This document shows positions 10,361 through 19,457 of a DNA stretch of 64,000 nt, in pieces. Source of the DNA: Pseudooceanicola batsensis HTCC2597 (GTDB lineage: Bacteria; Pseudomonadota; Alphaproteobacteria; Rhodobacterales; Rhodobacteraceae); NCBI RefSeq assembly GCF_000152725.1, contig NZ_CH724131.1, positions 461,846 through 525,845 on the forward strand, given 5' to 3'. A program made the translations under genes and the position numbers. How positions within the stretch are numbered: position 1 is the first letter of the stretch; each line of letters opens with the position of its first letter. The notes beneath the pieces are model-generated. The model saw only the letters and a list, made by a program, of their open reading frames with translations, searched no databases and had not been told where the DNA came from.

Positions 10361-11474
10361 CGCGCTGATCCTGGCGCTGCTCGGCGCGCCGGGGCCGCTG
10401 CTTGCGCAATATGCCGATGGAGAGGCCGCCTATGCCGCGCGGGACTGGGCGGCGGCCCGCGACCTCTGGACCGAAGAGGCGCGTCAGGGGTCGGCCCGGG
10501 CGGTTCTGGGGCTGGGCAATCTCCGCGATTTCGGGCTGCTCGGTCCGCCGGATCCGGCCGGGGCCTTCGACCTCTACGCCCAGGCGGCGCGGCTCGGCCT
10601 GCCCGAGGCCGCGTTCAACGTCGCCGTCATGCGGGATTCCGGCACCGGAGTGGCCATGGATCGCCGGGCCGCCGCCGCCTGGTATTCCTTCGCGGCGGTC
10701 GCGGGCCATGCGCGGGCCGCCTATAACCTCGGTCTGCTCCATGCCGAGGGCAACGGCCTGCCCCAGAACCCAGCCCTGGCCGGCTACTGGCTGGATGCGG
10801 CCGGACCGGACGTTCCCGCCGCCGCCAAGGCGCGGGACGCCTTGCCCGAAGCCATCGTCGGCGCCCTGACCGCGCCCGACCCGCTCGGAGCCTTGCGCGT
10901 CGACCGCGAGGGCGGACAGGGCCTGCGGGTGGCCTGGGCCTCGGCGCCGACCGGGCAGAATGCGCGTTTCGTCGTGCAGGTCGCACTGGTGGCCGAGGCG
11001 GGCGCCGTGCCGCTGGACGACCGGACGATCAACGGGTCCGCGACGGAGATCGACCTGCCCAAGGGGGCCGAGATCCTGTGGCGCGTCGCGACGGTGCGGG
11101 ACGGGAGTTACGCGGCCTCTCCCTGGCAGGACATGGCCGGAGACGCGGCGGACCGCCCTCCGTCGGGCCGCCTCGTTCTGGAAACCCGCCCCGGCGACCG
11201 CAGGGCCGCCGCCCTCGCGCAGCGTCTCGGCCCGGTCTTCGGGCGCGCCGGCGTGATGGTGAGCTATCGTGAGGCGTCGGGCGACGGATCGGAGGGCTTT
11301 GTCCGGTTCGGTTATGCGCCTGATCGGGAATTCGCAGCCGACATCGCCACTGTGGTGCCCGGGGTCGAGCGCGTCGACCGGGAGGCCGCGGGCAGCGCTC
11401 CGGGCGAGGTGGTCGTCCGTCTGGTCTTCGACGGTGACGCGGCTTCAGTCGGCGGCGAGATGAACCTCGAGTGA
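10311..11474 (+). CDS. Sel1-like repeat protein with LytR_C-like C-terminal domain
   Basis: A 387-residue protein from the ATG at 10311, which lies inside the preceding gene. Residues 1-33 look like a signal peptide with a long n-region, ending PGPLLAQ. Residues 34-170 form Sel1-like helical repeats (GNLRDFGLLGPPDPAGAFDLY, GLLHAEGNGLPQNPALAGYW). The C-terminal 90 residues (GVMVSYREASG, VRFGYAPDREFAADIA, VVVRLVFDG) resemble LytR_C-type domains. The same domain type seems to end the convergent neighbour. The last 30 bases overlap that gene tail to tail. Later starts would shorten the signal peptide. The role is probably in the cell envelope. Confidence 0.75.
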   Translation: MALRIPRIVPCPSPGASALILALLGAPGPLLAQYADGEAAYAARDWAAARDLWTEEARQGSARAVLGLGNLRDFGLLGPPDPAGAFDLYAQAARLGLPEAAFNVAVMRDSGTGVAMDRRAAAAWYSFAAVAGHARAAYNLGLLHAEGNGLPQNPALAGYWLDAAGPDVPAAAKARDALPEAIVGALTAPDPLGALRVDREGGQGLRVAWASAPTGQNARFVVQVALVAEAGAVPLDDRTINGSATEIDLPKGAEILWRVATVRDGSYAASPWQDMAGDAADRPPSGRLVLETRPGDRRAAALAQRLGPVFGRAGVMVSYREASGDGSEGFVRFGYAPDREFAADIATVVPGVERVDREAAGSAPGEVVVRLVFDGDAASVGGEMNLE

Positions 11475-12902
11475 CCCGGCTTCCGGGGCGGGAACCATTC
11501 CGCGCAGATCCACGGCCTTGCCACCCAGCCTGTCCGCCACGTCGCGGGCGGCGGCCGTGTCCGCGTCATGAAAGTAATGTACCTGCGTGACGTCCGGGGC
11601 AAAGCGCGTGTCGCGGCGGGCGATGTCCCGGATCGGCATGCCGGACAACAGCCCTGCGAGCCGCGAGGCCGGGTCCGCCCCGATCACGACCAGGCTGTAG
11701 GCCGGCGCCGCGCGCGCCTGAACGGCCGGCGGGGTCTGCGGCGCCGACAGGGCGGGCGCCGTCGGGCTGCCCGGGCGTCGCACCAGGCCCGCCACGCCGG
11801 GCAATCCGAAGGGCCGAAGGCTTGCCACGCGCAGCCCGCGGCCCGGCTGGTCCGGCGCCAGCCCCTGCACGCGAGGGACCCGCGACACCGGGCCAAGGTC
11901 GCGGGGCGCATCGAAACGCCGGGCCGGCTCGGCAAGGCGCGACAGCTGCCCCGCCCCCGGCCGACCAGGAACGAGGGACGCGCCGCGCAGCGCAGACCCG
12001 TCCAGCGCACCGGCGGGCGGCGCGATGAGCCGCAGGGTGCCGGGCGAGAGCATGGCCGTGGTCAACCTTGGCCCCAGGCCCGGCATCGACGGCGGGACGT
12101 CGTGCGGCGGCGGCGACCCGAATGCGCCGTCCGGATCGGTCCGGACGGGCGGGGCCGCGACGACGGGAACGGCCGGCGGCCCGCTGGTCGGGGCCGGAGC
12201 CGTCAGCGCCGGGGCATCGGACAGCAGGGCTGGGGCGACGGCAGAGAGGCGCGGCCCGGTATCCGCTTCGCCGGCAACTTCCCAGATCACGTAGCCGGCT
12301 GCGCACAGCCCGGCCAGAACCACCCCGGCGAGGATCAGGGCCGGGCGGCGCCGCCTGGACCGCGAAGCGGAGCGCGCGTCGTCCGCCCCGATCGAGGCGA
12401 AGAGCTCTTGCGGTGTCGCGAGCGGCGGGTCGGCGGGGGCGAGCTCGGGCAGGATCGCGCGGGCCGGCACGGCCGGGCCGGTCGTCTCCTCCATCCGGTG
12501 GAATCCGGCGTCGGCTTCGGGACCGGGATCGGGGCCGGGGTCCGGGTCCGGGTCCGGGTCCGGGCCGCCGGAGCGGAGGTTGCTCATCGCCTGCGCCATG
12601 AACTGCCCCGGGAGCGTGTCCTCGCGCCCGGCGGAGGACGCCCCCGGGACGCCCTGACCGGTTGCGCCCGGTCCCCCGCGCTCGGGGCGTGGCGCGGGGT
12701 CCGCGGAAGCGGCCGGGGCGGTTTCACCGGCGATCAGCGGCCTGACGGGCAGCGTCTCCGCCTTGTCCTTGCGGGCCGCCAGGACCTTTTCGCGTTGCCT
12801 GCGCGCTTCCTCCAGCCGCTTGTCCCAACGGCCGGACTTGAGCTGCCGCACGCCCTGCGTGGCCGCGGCCGGATCGGTGCTATCGGTATCTTTGCGACTC
12901 AT
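11445..12902 (-). CDS. proline-rich single-pass membrane protein with LytR_C-like C-terminus
   Basis: A 485-residue protein of unknown function. Residues 1-190 are polar and low-complexity, including a Pro-Asp run (PDPDPDPDPGPDPGP) encoded by a hexanucleotide repeat near 12539-12564. A basic stretch SRSRRRR precedes one transmembrane helix (PALILAGVVLAGLCAAGYVI). A long Pro/Ala/Arg-rich periplasmic region follows. The last 85 residues (YSLVVIGADPASRLAGLL, VTQVHYFHDADTAAARDVAD) form a compact domain resembling LytR_C and the end of the convergent gene. The start is the ATG giving MSRKDTDSTD. I infer an envelope protein with a cytosolic tail. Confidence 0.65.
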   Translation of the reverse strand: MSRKDTDSTDPAAATQGVRQLKSGRWDKRLEEARRQREKVLAARKDKAETLPVRPLIAGETAPAASADPAPRPERGGPGATGQGVPGASSAGREDTLPGQFMAQAMSNLRSGGPDPDPDPDPGPDPGPEADAGFHRMEETTGPAVPARAILPELAPADPPLATPQELFASIGADDARSASRSRRRRPALILAGVVLAGLCAAGYVIWEVAGEADTGPRLSAVAPALLSDAPALTAPAPTSGPPAVPVVAAPPVRTDPDGAFGSPPPHDVPPSMPGLGPRLTTAMLSPGTLRLIAPPAGALDGSALRGASLVPGRPGAGQLSRLAEPARRFDAPRDLGPVSRVPRVQGLAPDQPGRGLRVASLRPFGLPGVAGLVRRPGSPTAPALSAPQTPPAVQARAAPAYSLVVIGADPASRLAGLLSGMPIRDIARRDTRFAPDVTQVHYFHDADTAAARDVADRLGGKAVDLRGMVPAPEAGSLEVHLAAD

Positions 12903-12995
12903 GTCGGATCGCCCCCCAGGCGGCCCCATCATACACGGATCCGACCCTTCCGGGGTTTCGTCACCGGGAACAATTAATTTACCAGGTGGAAAGGC

Positions 12996-14180
12996 TCAGC
13001 GTGTCAGCTCTTTCATGCCCTTCTCGAGACCGGCGAGGGTCATCGGCACCATCTGGTCCTCGAAGACATCCCGGATCATCTTGATGGACTGTGTATAGTC
13101 CCAGTACTTCTCGGGCACCGGGTTGATCCAGAGGTTCGAGGTCCACTGGTTCCGGCAGCGCTCCAGCCAGACCTGACCCGCCTCCTCGTTCCAGTGCTCG
13201 TTCGCGCCGCCGGGATAGGCGATCTCGTAGGGCGACATCGAGGCGTCGCCGACAAAGATGCACTTGTAGTCCGGCCCGTAGGTCCGCAGCACCTCCCAGG
13301 TCGGCGTCTGTTCGGTCCAGCGGCGGCGGTTGTCGCGCCACACGCCCTCGTAGAGGCAGTTGTGGAAATAGTAGTATTCCAGGTGCTTGAACTCGGTCTT
13401 CGCGGCCGAAAAGAGCTCTTCCACCACCTTGATGTGCGGATCCATGGACCCGCCCACGTCGAGGAACAGCAGCACCTTGACCGCGTTGCGGCGCTCGGGC
13501 CGGACCTTGACGTCGAGATAACCGTGTTCCGCCGTCGCGCGGATCGTCCCGTCGAGGTCCAGTTCCTCGTGCGCCCCGTCGCGCGCCCATTTGCGCAGCC
13601 GCTTCAGCGCCACCTTGATGTTGCGCGTCCCCAGTTCGACCGTGTCGTCGAGATTCTTGAACTCGCGCTTGTCCCAGACCTTGACGGCCCGCTGGTGCCG
13701 GGATTTCTCCTGACCGATGCGCACGCCCTCGGGGTTGTAGCCATCCGCCCCGAAGGGCGAGGTGCCGCCGGTGCCGATCCACTTGTTGCCGCCCTGATGC
13801 CGGCCCTTCTGCTCTTCCAGCCGCTTCTTCAGCGTCTCCATGAGCTTGTCGAACCCGCCGAGCGCTTCGATCTCGGCCTTCTCTTCCTCGGAGAGGTGCT
13901 TTTCGGCCATCGAACGCAGCCAGTCGGCCGGCAGGTCGACCTTTTCCAGCATCTCGTCGAAGCTGATCTGGTCGAGCCCCTCGAAGGTCTTGGCGAAAGC
14001 CACGTCGAACTTGTCGAGGTTCCGCTCGTCCTTCACCATCGCCGACCGGGCGAGATAGTAGAACCCCTCGGGGTCGTAGGTGATCAGATCGGCGCGCATC
14101 GCCTCGAGAAAGCTGAGGTATTCACGCAGCGACACCGGCACGGCGTGATCGCGGAGGGTCTGGAAGAAGGGAATGAACAT
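12996..14180 (-). CDS. VWA domain protein, CoxE-like
   Basis: A 394-residue protein beginning MFIPFFQTLRDHAVPVSLREY. The C-terminal half is a von Willebrand A domain with VLLFLDVGGSMDPHIKVVEE; the usual DxSxS metal site here reads DVGGS, so the first Ser is replaced by Gly. The family (DUF58/CoxE group) acts with MoxR-type AAA ATPases in metal-cofactor insertion or chaperone work, and such an ATPase lies 2.5 kb away on the same strand at 16708-17547. The start codon shares one base with the stop of a small membrane gene (TGATG). Confidence 0.88.
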   Translation of the reverse strand: MFIPFFQTLRDHAVPVSLREYLSFLEAMRADLITYDPEGFYYLARSAMVKDERNLDKFDVAFAKTFEGLDQISFDEMLEKVDLPADWLRSMAEKHLSEEEKAEIEALGGFDKLMETLKKRLEEQKGRHQGGNKWIGTGGTSPFGADGYNPEGVRIGQEKSRHQRAVKVWDKREFKNLDDTVELGTRNIKVALKRLRKWARDGAHEELDLDGTIRATAEHGYLDVKVRPERRNAVKVLLFLDVGGSMDPHIKVVEELFSAAKTEFKHLEYYYFHNCLYEGVWRDNRRRWTEQTPTWEVLRTYGPDYKCIFVGDASMSPYEIAYPGGANEHWNEEAGQVWLERCRNQWTSNLWINPVPEKYWDYTQSIKMIRDVFEDQMVPMTLAGLEKGMKELTR

Positions 14181-14347
14181 CAGATCAGCGTCCGGTCGAG
14201 GATGAGGGTCACGAATAGCCCGATCAGCCCGAACAGCATCGCATGCACGACGGCATATTGCAAAACATCGGCCGTCCGCCCCTTGCGGGACTTCGCGCGC
14301 CAGCCTCCGTACAGGGCGCCGATCAGCACCCCCGCGATCATCAACAT
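14180..14347 (-). CDS. 55-residue two-helix membrane protein
   Basis: A short gene easily missed. ATG at 14347 and TGA at 14182-14180 give MLMIAGVLIGALYGGWRAK as the first helix, a basic loop KSRKGRTADV, then a second helix (VVHAMLFGLIGLFVTLIL). GGAAAGG lies about 8 bases before the start. Its stop overlaps the ATG of the VWA gene by one base (TGATG), a classic coupling signal, so it is very likely translated. No family is recognised. I infer an inner-membrane partner or anchor for the VWA protein. Confidence 0.7.
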   Translation of the reverse strand: MLMIAGVLIGALYGGWRAKSRKGRTADVLQYAVVHAMLFGLIGLFVTLILDRTLI

Positions 14348-14367
14348 GCCTTGGCCTTTCCGGGGCC

Positions 14368-15768
14368 TCAGCCCCTCACGCTGGCCGGGCGCAGCGCCGC
14401 GATCTCGTTCAGCTTGGCGCGGACCGCCCAGTCCGGCCCGAATCCGTAGCGCGCCCAGCCCAGACTGTCCAGTCGGACCGAGCCGGCCGCGCCGTCCTGC
14501 CCCGTCAGTTCCAGCGCCTCGGCACGCAGCATCTGGATCGAGGCCAGCAGCGCGGCATTTTCGCTCTGATGCGCGACGGCGTCCTGCCCCTCAAGCAGGG
14601 CGAGGGCGCGGGTGCCGTCCCCGCCGTGGATGGCATGGGCGGCGAGCTGCGCCGCCACATGGGCCGCATGGGTCGCCGTTTCGGGCCGCGCGCGATAGAG
14701 CCGCAGGGCCCGGGTGAGATGCGCATAGGCGGCCTCCCGGTCGTAGCTCTGGATCAGCCGTGCGACGGTGAAGTGCGAGAAAGCCAGCCGGTGATCCTGC
14801 CAGCCGCTGTTGCGCGCGATCATCAGCGCGCGATTGGCCGCCGCGCTGCGCCCGGCGACCGTGCCGCGGGGGCCGAGCGCGGACTGGATCGACTCGATCC
14901 AGTCGGTCGGCGTGTCCGGCAGGAACCGGGCCGCGCGCCCGTTGCCCTGCGGGTTGAGCCGGGCCAGAACGCCGGGCAGGGCGCGGGCCACCTGGTCGCG
15001 GCGCATGCCCGAGCGCAGCTCGGGCGCGTAGGTCGCGCGCAGCACCAGCATGTCGAACCCGGTCAGCACCGTGTTCATGTTGTCGTCGTTGAACGTGCTG
15101 TCGGGCAGCCGGTAGAGATCGTTCAGCGGCCCGAGCGCCTGCGCCAGTTCCTCGTGCAGGCAATCGCGGCTTTCCTGCGGGCTGACGTCGTTCGGCACGA
15201 TGACCGCGATCGTCTCGCGCACGCGCAGCTGCGCCCAGTCCGTGTCGCCCCGCCGGCGGGCGGCGTGGTACTGGCCGAGATCGGTGATCCCCGGCACGAC
15301 GAAGCAGGCGGCCTGCGGCAGGTGCTTGCGAATCTCCCTGCCCGGGACGGCCTGCACGATGATCTGGTTCGGACCGCGCCCGAAGTCGATGTCGATCCGG
15401 GCCTCGCTCCGCAACCGCGCCAGCAGCCGGCGCAGATCCTCGGTCATGCCCGGGGCCGGCTGGCCTGTCACCGCCACCCGGATCGGTCCCTCGAACCGGG
15501 TGAAGGCGGGCAGGTCGCGGCCGGATTCCAGCCGGAACGACAGGTCGAGGATGTCGCGGGCGATGGCGATGTTCGACCGTGTCGGCGCCGAGGGGCGCGG
15601 CGCGGCGAAGACCTTCATCGGGGGCAGGGTGGGCAGGCTGGCTTGGGCCAGCCGCGTCGGCGTCTCGTCCGAGAGGCGCAGACCGGACTTCGGCGCATCC
15701 ATCGGACCGAAACAGGCCGAGAGCGCCAGAACCATCGGGGCGAACCGCAGCACCGACCGCAGCCTCAT
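14368..15768 (-). CDS. DUF2927 lipoprotein
   Basis: A 466-residue lipoprotein: MRLRSVLRFAPMVLALSACFG has an LSAC lipobox. The central region carries the DUF2927 signature: a cysteine-containing segment QAACFVVPG, then DVSPQESRDCLHEELAQALGP, where CLHEELAQ resembles a zincin-like HExxQ, and LNDLYRLPDSTFNDD. The C-terminal part is alpha-helical with TPR-like features (ALRLYRARPETATHAAHVAAQLAAHAI). The function of the family is unknown; a degenerate peptidase is possible. The ATG overlaps the upstream acetyltransferase stop by 4 bases. Confidence 0.87.
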   Translation of the reverse strand: MRLRSVLRFAPMVLALSACFGPMDAPKSGLRLSDETPTRLAQASLPTLPPMKVFAAPRPSAPTRSNIAIARDILDLSFRLESGRDLPAFTRFEGPIRVAVTGQPAPGMTEDLRRLLARLRSEARIDIDFGRGPNQIIVQAVPGREIRKHLPQAACFVVPGITDLGQYHAARRRGDTDWAQLRVRETIAVIVPNDVSPQESRDCLHEELAQALGPLNDLYRLPDSTFNDDNMNTVLTGFDMLVLRATYAPELRSGMRRDQVARALPGVLARLNPQGNGRAARFLPDTPTDWIESIQSALGPRGTVAGRSAAANRALMIARNSGWQDHRLAFSHFTVARLIQSYDREAAYAHLTRALRLYRARPETATHAAHVAAQLAAHAIHGGDGTRALALLEGQDAVAHQSENAALLASIQMLRAEALELTGQDGAAGSVRLDSLGWARYGFGPDWAVRAKLNEIAALRPASVRG

Positions 15769-16232
15769 TGCGGCCTCTGGTACTTGATGAAATCGGTCTG
15801 CCGCGCGATCCGGTCATAGAGTTTGCGGGCGGTGGCGTTGCCCTCCTGCGTGAGCCAGTAGACCGAGGGCGCCCCGGCCTCGTCCGCCGCCGCGTAGACG
15901 GCGGTGATCAGCGCGGCGCCGATCCCGCGGCCGCGAACCTCGGGATCGGCATAGAGATCCTGGAGGTAGCAGACCGGCTCTTCCCGCCAGCCGTGGCGGT
16001 GGAACAGGTAGTGGACCAGCCCGACGGGCCTGTCCCCGAGCCGCGCGAGAAAGCCGCGGAATTCTCCGGTCTCGCCCGACAGCAGACGCTGAAAGGCGAG
16101 ATCGTACATCGCCTCGGAGAGGGTGGTGTCGTAGAACGCGAGATACCCCTGCCACAACCGGCCCCACTGGGGACGGTCGGCCCGCTCCACGGGCCGGATG
16201 GTCAGGGACTCGGCCGCCGCCGGTCCTGCCAT
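15765..16232 (-). CDS. GNAT family N-acetyltransferase
   Basis: A 155-residue GNAT domain starting MAGPAAAESLTIRPVERAD. The acetyl-CoA site is visible in LQDLYADPEVRGRGIGAALI, followed by VYWLTQEGNATARKLYDRIA, typical of the amino-group acetylating branch. A further ATG five codons upstream is possible; the chosen one begins close to the usual start of the fold. The stop overlaps the DUF2927 lipoprotein start (ATGA). The substrate is unknown. Confidence 0.86.
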   Translation of the reverse strand: MAGPAAAESLTIRPVERADRPQWGRLWQGYLAFYDTTLSEAMYDLAFQRLLSGETGEFRGFLARLGDRPVGLVHYLFHRHGWREEPVCYLQDLYADPEVRGRGIGAALITAVYAAADEAGAPSVYWLTQEGNATARKLYDRIARQTDFIKYQRPQ

Positions 16233-16247
16233 GAAACACTGCTCCAA

Positions 16248-16707
16248 CTCGTGACCGGCGGGATGTTTCCCCCGTCCGGCCTTTTATTATGTGGTCCCGG
16301 TTGTCCCGGAATCCGGGCCGATTTGTCCGGCCTGAATCGACTATGCCCCTGAAGCGGCTTTGTGAAAAGGAAACTTTCCCGCCGGGCGCGGGATCGGGGC
16401 CAATCGTAAATCGACTGTTAAGATCTGCTGCGCGGCGGCCTCGCGCGATGGCCCGGCGGCCGGCCCGGGGTCGACCCGGGCCTTTCCGGGCATCCGCGTG
16501 CCGGTCATCCGCGGGCTCGATCCGAGGATGTCCCCGCACCTCGCGCGTCGTTCATCCACGGTCCCGCCGCGAAGGTGACGAGGGCGAAGCGTTGCGCAAC
16601 GACGTGTGAAGCGCGCGCCGGAGGGCAGTGCGGTCCGGCGCGACAGGGGGCAAGAGATCCTCGGGGCGACCCCGAGGATGACGTGAAGAGGGGCGTGGAG
16701 CGCCGTC
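16248..16707. other. 460-base intergenic region with palindromic repeats
   Basis: No credible gene is seen in this gap. It holds at least two extragenic palindromic units. One is near 16504-16545 (GTCATCCGCGGGCTCGATCC with GAGGATG). The other, inverted, is at 16655-16682 (AGATCCTCGGGGCGACCCCG, then GAGGATGAC), whose arms CCTCGGGG and CCCCGAGG pair perfectly. They match the repeat type at 25.2 kb. The right-hand unit lies just after the 3' end of the MoxR-type gene, which reads leftward, and may shape its transcript end. Confidence 0.6.
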
Positions 16708-17547
<840 letters not shown>

Positions 17548-17748
17548 GAAATTGCGGCCTCTTCGATAACGTTTCCGGCGGACGATAATCCTTTCCGGAG
17601 ACCCGTGCAACGTGACCCGGCACCCGACCCCGGGGGCGGAAATGTGTAGTGACAACGTCCGGCAATAGGAGTAACAGCACCCGCGTAAGGGGACCCGTTG
17701 ACCGGCCAGTGTTTTGCAGCTGGTCACGGAACGACTAGGGAGCCAAGA

Positions 17749-18171
17749 ATGAAAGCAGAGACTTTTCTGCCAGAAGACTATCGTCCCGCCGAGGACGAGC
17801 CCTTCATGAACGAGCGACAGACCGAATATTTCAGACGCAAATTATTGGCTTGGAAAGAAGAAATTCTGCTCGACAGCCGTGACACCGTCGAAGGTCTCCA
17901 GGAAAATACGCGGAACATCCCGGACGTCGCCGATCGCGCCTCCGAGGAGACGGACCGCGCGCTCGAGCTTCGTACGCGGGATCGCCAGCGCAAGCTGGTC
18001 GCCAAGATCGACTCTGCCCTGCGCCGGATCGACGAGGGCGAATACGGCTATTGCGACGTGACCGGCGAGCCGATTTCGCTCAAGCGCCTCGACGCGCGCC
18101 CGATCGCCACCATGAGCCTCGAGGCGCAGGAACGGCATGAGCGGCGTGAAAAGGTGCATCGCGACGATTGA
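17749..18171 (+). CDS. dksA: RNA polymerase-binding transcription factor DksA, single-Cys type
   Basis: DksA enters the RNA polymerase secondary channel and, with ppGpp, adjusts promoters in the stringent response. The 140-residue protein has a coiled-coil with the acidic tip DVADRASEETDRA and the degenerate zinc-finger region YGYCDVTGEPISLKRLDARP. Of the four zinc ligands in E. coli DksA only the first Cys remains; the others read Thr, Ser and Ala. From memory, the Rhodobacter sphaeroides homologue has the same single Cys and is still functional. A leftward MoxR gene is divergent, and a terminator follows at 18201. Confidence 0.95.
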   Translation: MKAETFLPEDYRPAEDEPFMNERQTEYFRRKLLAWKEEILLDSRDTVEGLQENTRNIPDVADRASEETDRALELRTRDRQRKLVAKIDSALRRIDEGEYGYCDVTGEPISLKRLDARPIATMSLEAQERHERREKVHRDD

Positions 18172-18200
18172 CCACCCGCATCGCGTGTGATCTTCGAAGG

Positions 18201-18227
18201 CGCCGGGGCGATGGTCCCGGCGTTTTG
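18201..18227 (+). terminator. intrinsic terminator after dksA
   Basis: CGCCGGG (18201-18207) pairs perfectly with CCCGGCG (18216-18222) across an 8-base loop, followed at once by TTTT. This is a good rho-independent terminator placed 30 bases after the dksA stop. It would separate dksA from the monooxygenase gene starting at 18243. Confidence 0.75.
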
Positions 18228-18242
18228 CGTAACGGACCCCGC

Positions 18243-19457
18243 ATGAGTATCAGGAACAGGCATGTCGTCATCGTCGGCGCCGGGATCGGAGGCCTGACGG
18301 CCGCGCGCGCCCTTGCGCTGCGGGGCGCCCGTGTGAGCGTTCTGGAACAGGCGTCCGAGATCGCCGAGGTCGGCGCCGGCATCCAGATCAGTCCCAACGG
18401 CCTGGCTGTCCTGCGTGCGCTCGGCCTCGAGGGGGCCGTCCGCGCCACCGGAGCGCCCGAGGCGCAGGCCGTGGTCCTGCGGGATCGCCGGGGCCGGAGG
18501 CTGGCGCGGTTCCCCTTGGCGGGGTTGGAACGCCCGGGGGATTACCTTTTCCTGCACCGCGCCGACCTGATCGAGGTGCTGGCGCAGGGCGCGCGCGCGG
18601 CCGGGGCCGAGCTGCATCTCGGCCATCAAGTGGACCGCGTGGCGCCGGGCCTGCGGCCGGTTGTCCATGCGGCGCGGGGGGGCGCGACCGAGGTGGATAT
18701 CGTCGTCGGAGCGGACGGTCTCCATTCCGTCGTGGCCGAGTCGATCGGGCGCCGGGACACGCCGTTCTTTACCGGGCAGGTGGCCTGGCGCGCCGTTGTG
18801 GCCGGCGACGAGGGGCCGCCCGAGGTCGAGCTACACATGGGCCCCGGCCGGCATATCGTCACCTATCCGCTGCGTGATCACCGCCTTCGCAACATCGTCG
18901 CGGTCGAGGAACGCCGCGACTGGACGCAGGAAAGTTGGTCGCGACGGGACAGCGCCGCCGCCGTCCAGGGCGCCTTTTCCCGGATGGGTCCACGCCCGCG
19001 CGCCCTGCTGGACCGGATCGAGACGGTCCATGTCTGGGGCCTGTTCCGGCGCCGCGTCGCGACCGACTGGCATGGCGGCAACACGGTGCTGATGGGCGAT
19101 GCCGTCCACCCGACGCTGCCCTTCCTCGCCCAGGGCGCCTGCATGGCGATCGAGGATGCCTGGGTTCTGGCAGAGGCGCTGGACGCGACCGACGATACGC
19201 GCGCGGCGTTCGAAACCTACCAGCGGGCCCGGCACGCCCGGGTGGTCCGCACCGTCGATGCGGCGACCGGCAACGCTTGGAAATACCACCTGCGCGGCCC
19301 CCTCGCGACGGGGGCGCAGCTGGGGATCCGCCTTCTGGGCGCTACGGCGCCGCGATCCGTGATCCGCGGTTTCTCGTGGCTGTACGACCACGATGTCACG
19401 GGCGGGGCGCGGCTGGCTCCGGTTCAGACGGCGAGGTCGACCCAGACCGGCACGTGA
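18243..19457 (+). CDS. FAD-dependent monooxygenase, salicylate hydroxylase-like
   Basis: A 404-residue group A flavoprotein monooxygenase. It has the Rossmann FAD motif HVVIVGAGIGGLTAARALAL, the DG motif DIVVGADGLHSVVAESIG and the second FAD motif GDAVHPTLPFLAQGACMAIED. The closest types are salicylate or 6-hydroxynicotinate hydroxylases, but the aromatic substrate cannot be told and no catabolic genes lie near. The upstream frame is open, and the ATG at 18243 is the family start. Its 3' end overlaps the convergent xth gene by 34 bases. Confidence 0.9.
   Translation: MSIRNRHVVIVGAGIGGLTAARALALRGARVSVLEQASEIAEVGAGIQISPNGLAVLRALGLEGAVRATGAPEAQAVVLRDRRGRRLARFPLAGLERPGDYLFLHRADLIEVLAQGARAAGAELHLGHQVDRVAPGLRPVVHAARGGATEVDIVVGADGLHSVVAESIGRRDTPFFTGQVAWRAVVAGDEGPPEVELHMGPGRHIVTYPLRDHRLRNIVAVEERRDWTQESWSRRDSAAAVQGAFSRMGPRPRALLDRIETVHVWGLFRRRVATDWHGGNTVLMGDAVHPTLPFLAQGACMAIEDAWVLAEALDATDDTRAAFETYQRARHARVVRTVDAATGNAWKYHLRGPLATGAQLGIRLLGATAPRSVIRGFSWLYDHDVTGGARLAPVQTARSTQTGT

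Noticed and set aside
11568..12977. Plus-strand open frame opposite the proline-rich membrane protein
   Set aside because: It is Arg/Gly-rich with no membrane helix or domain, whereas the minus-strand frame has a helix and a compact C-terminal domain. The minus frame is preferred, with some residual doubt.
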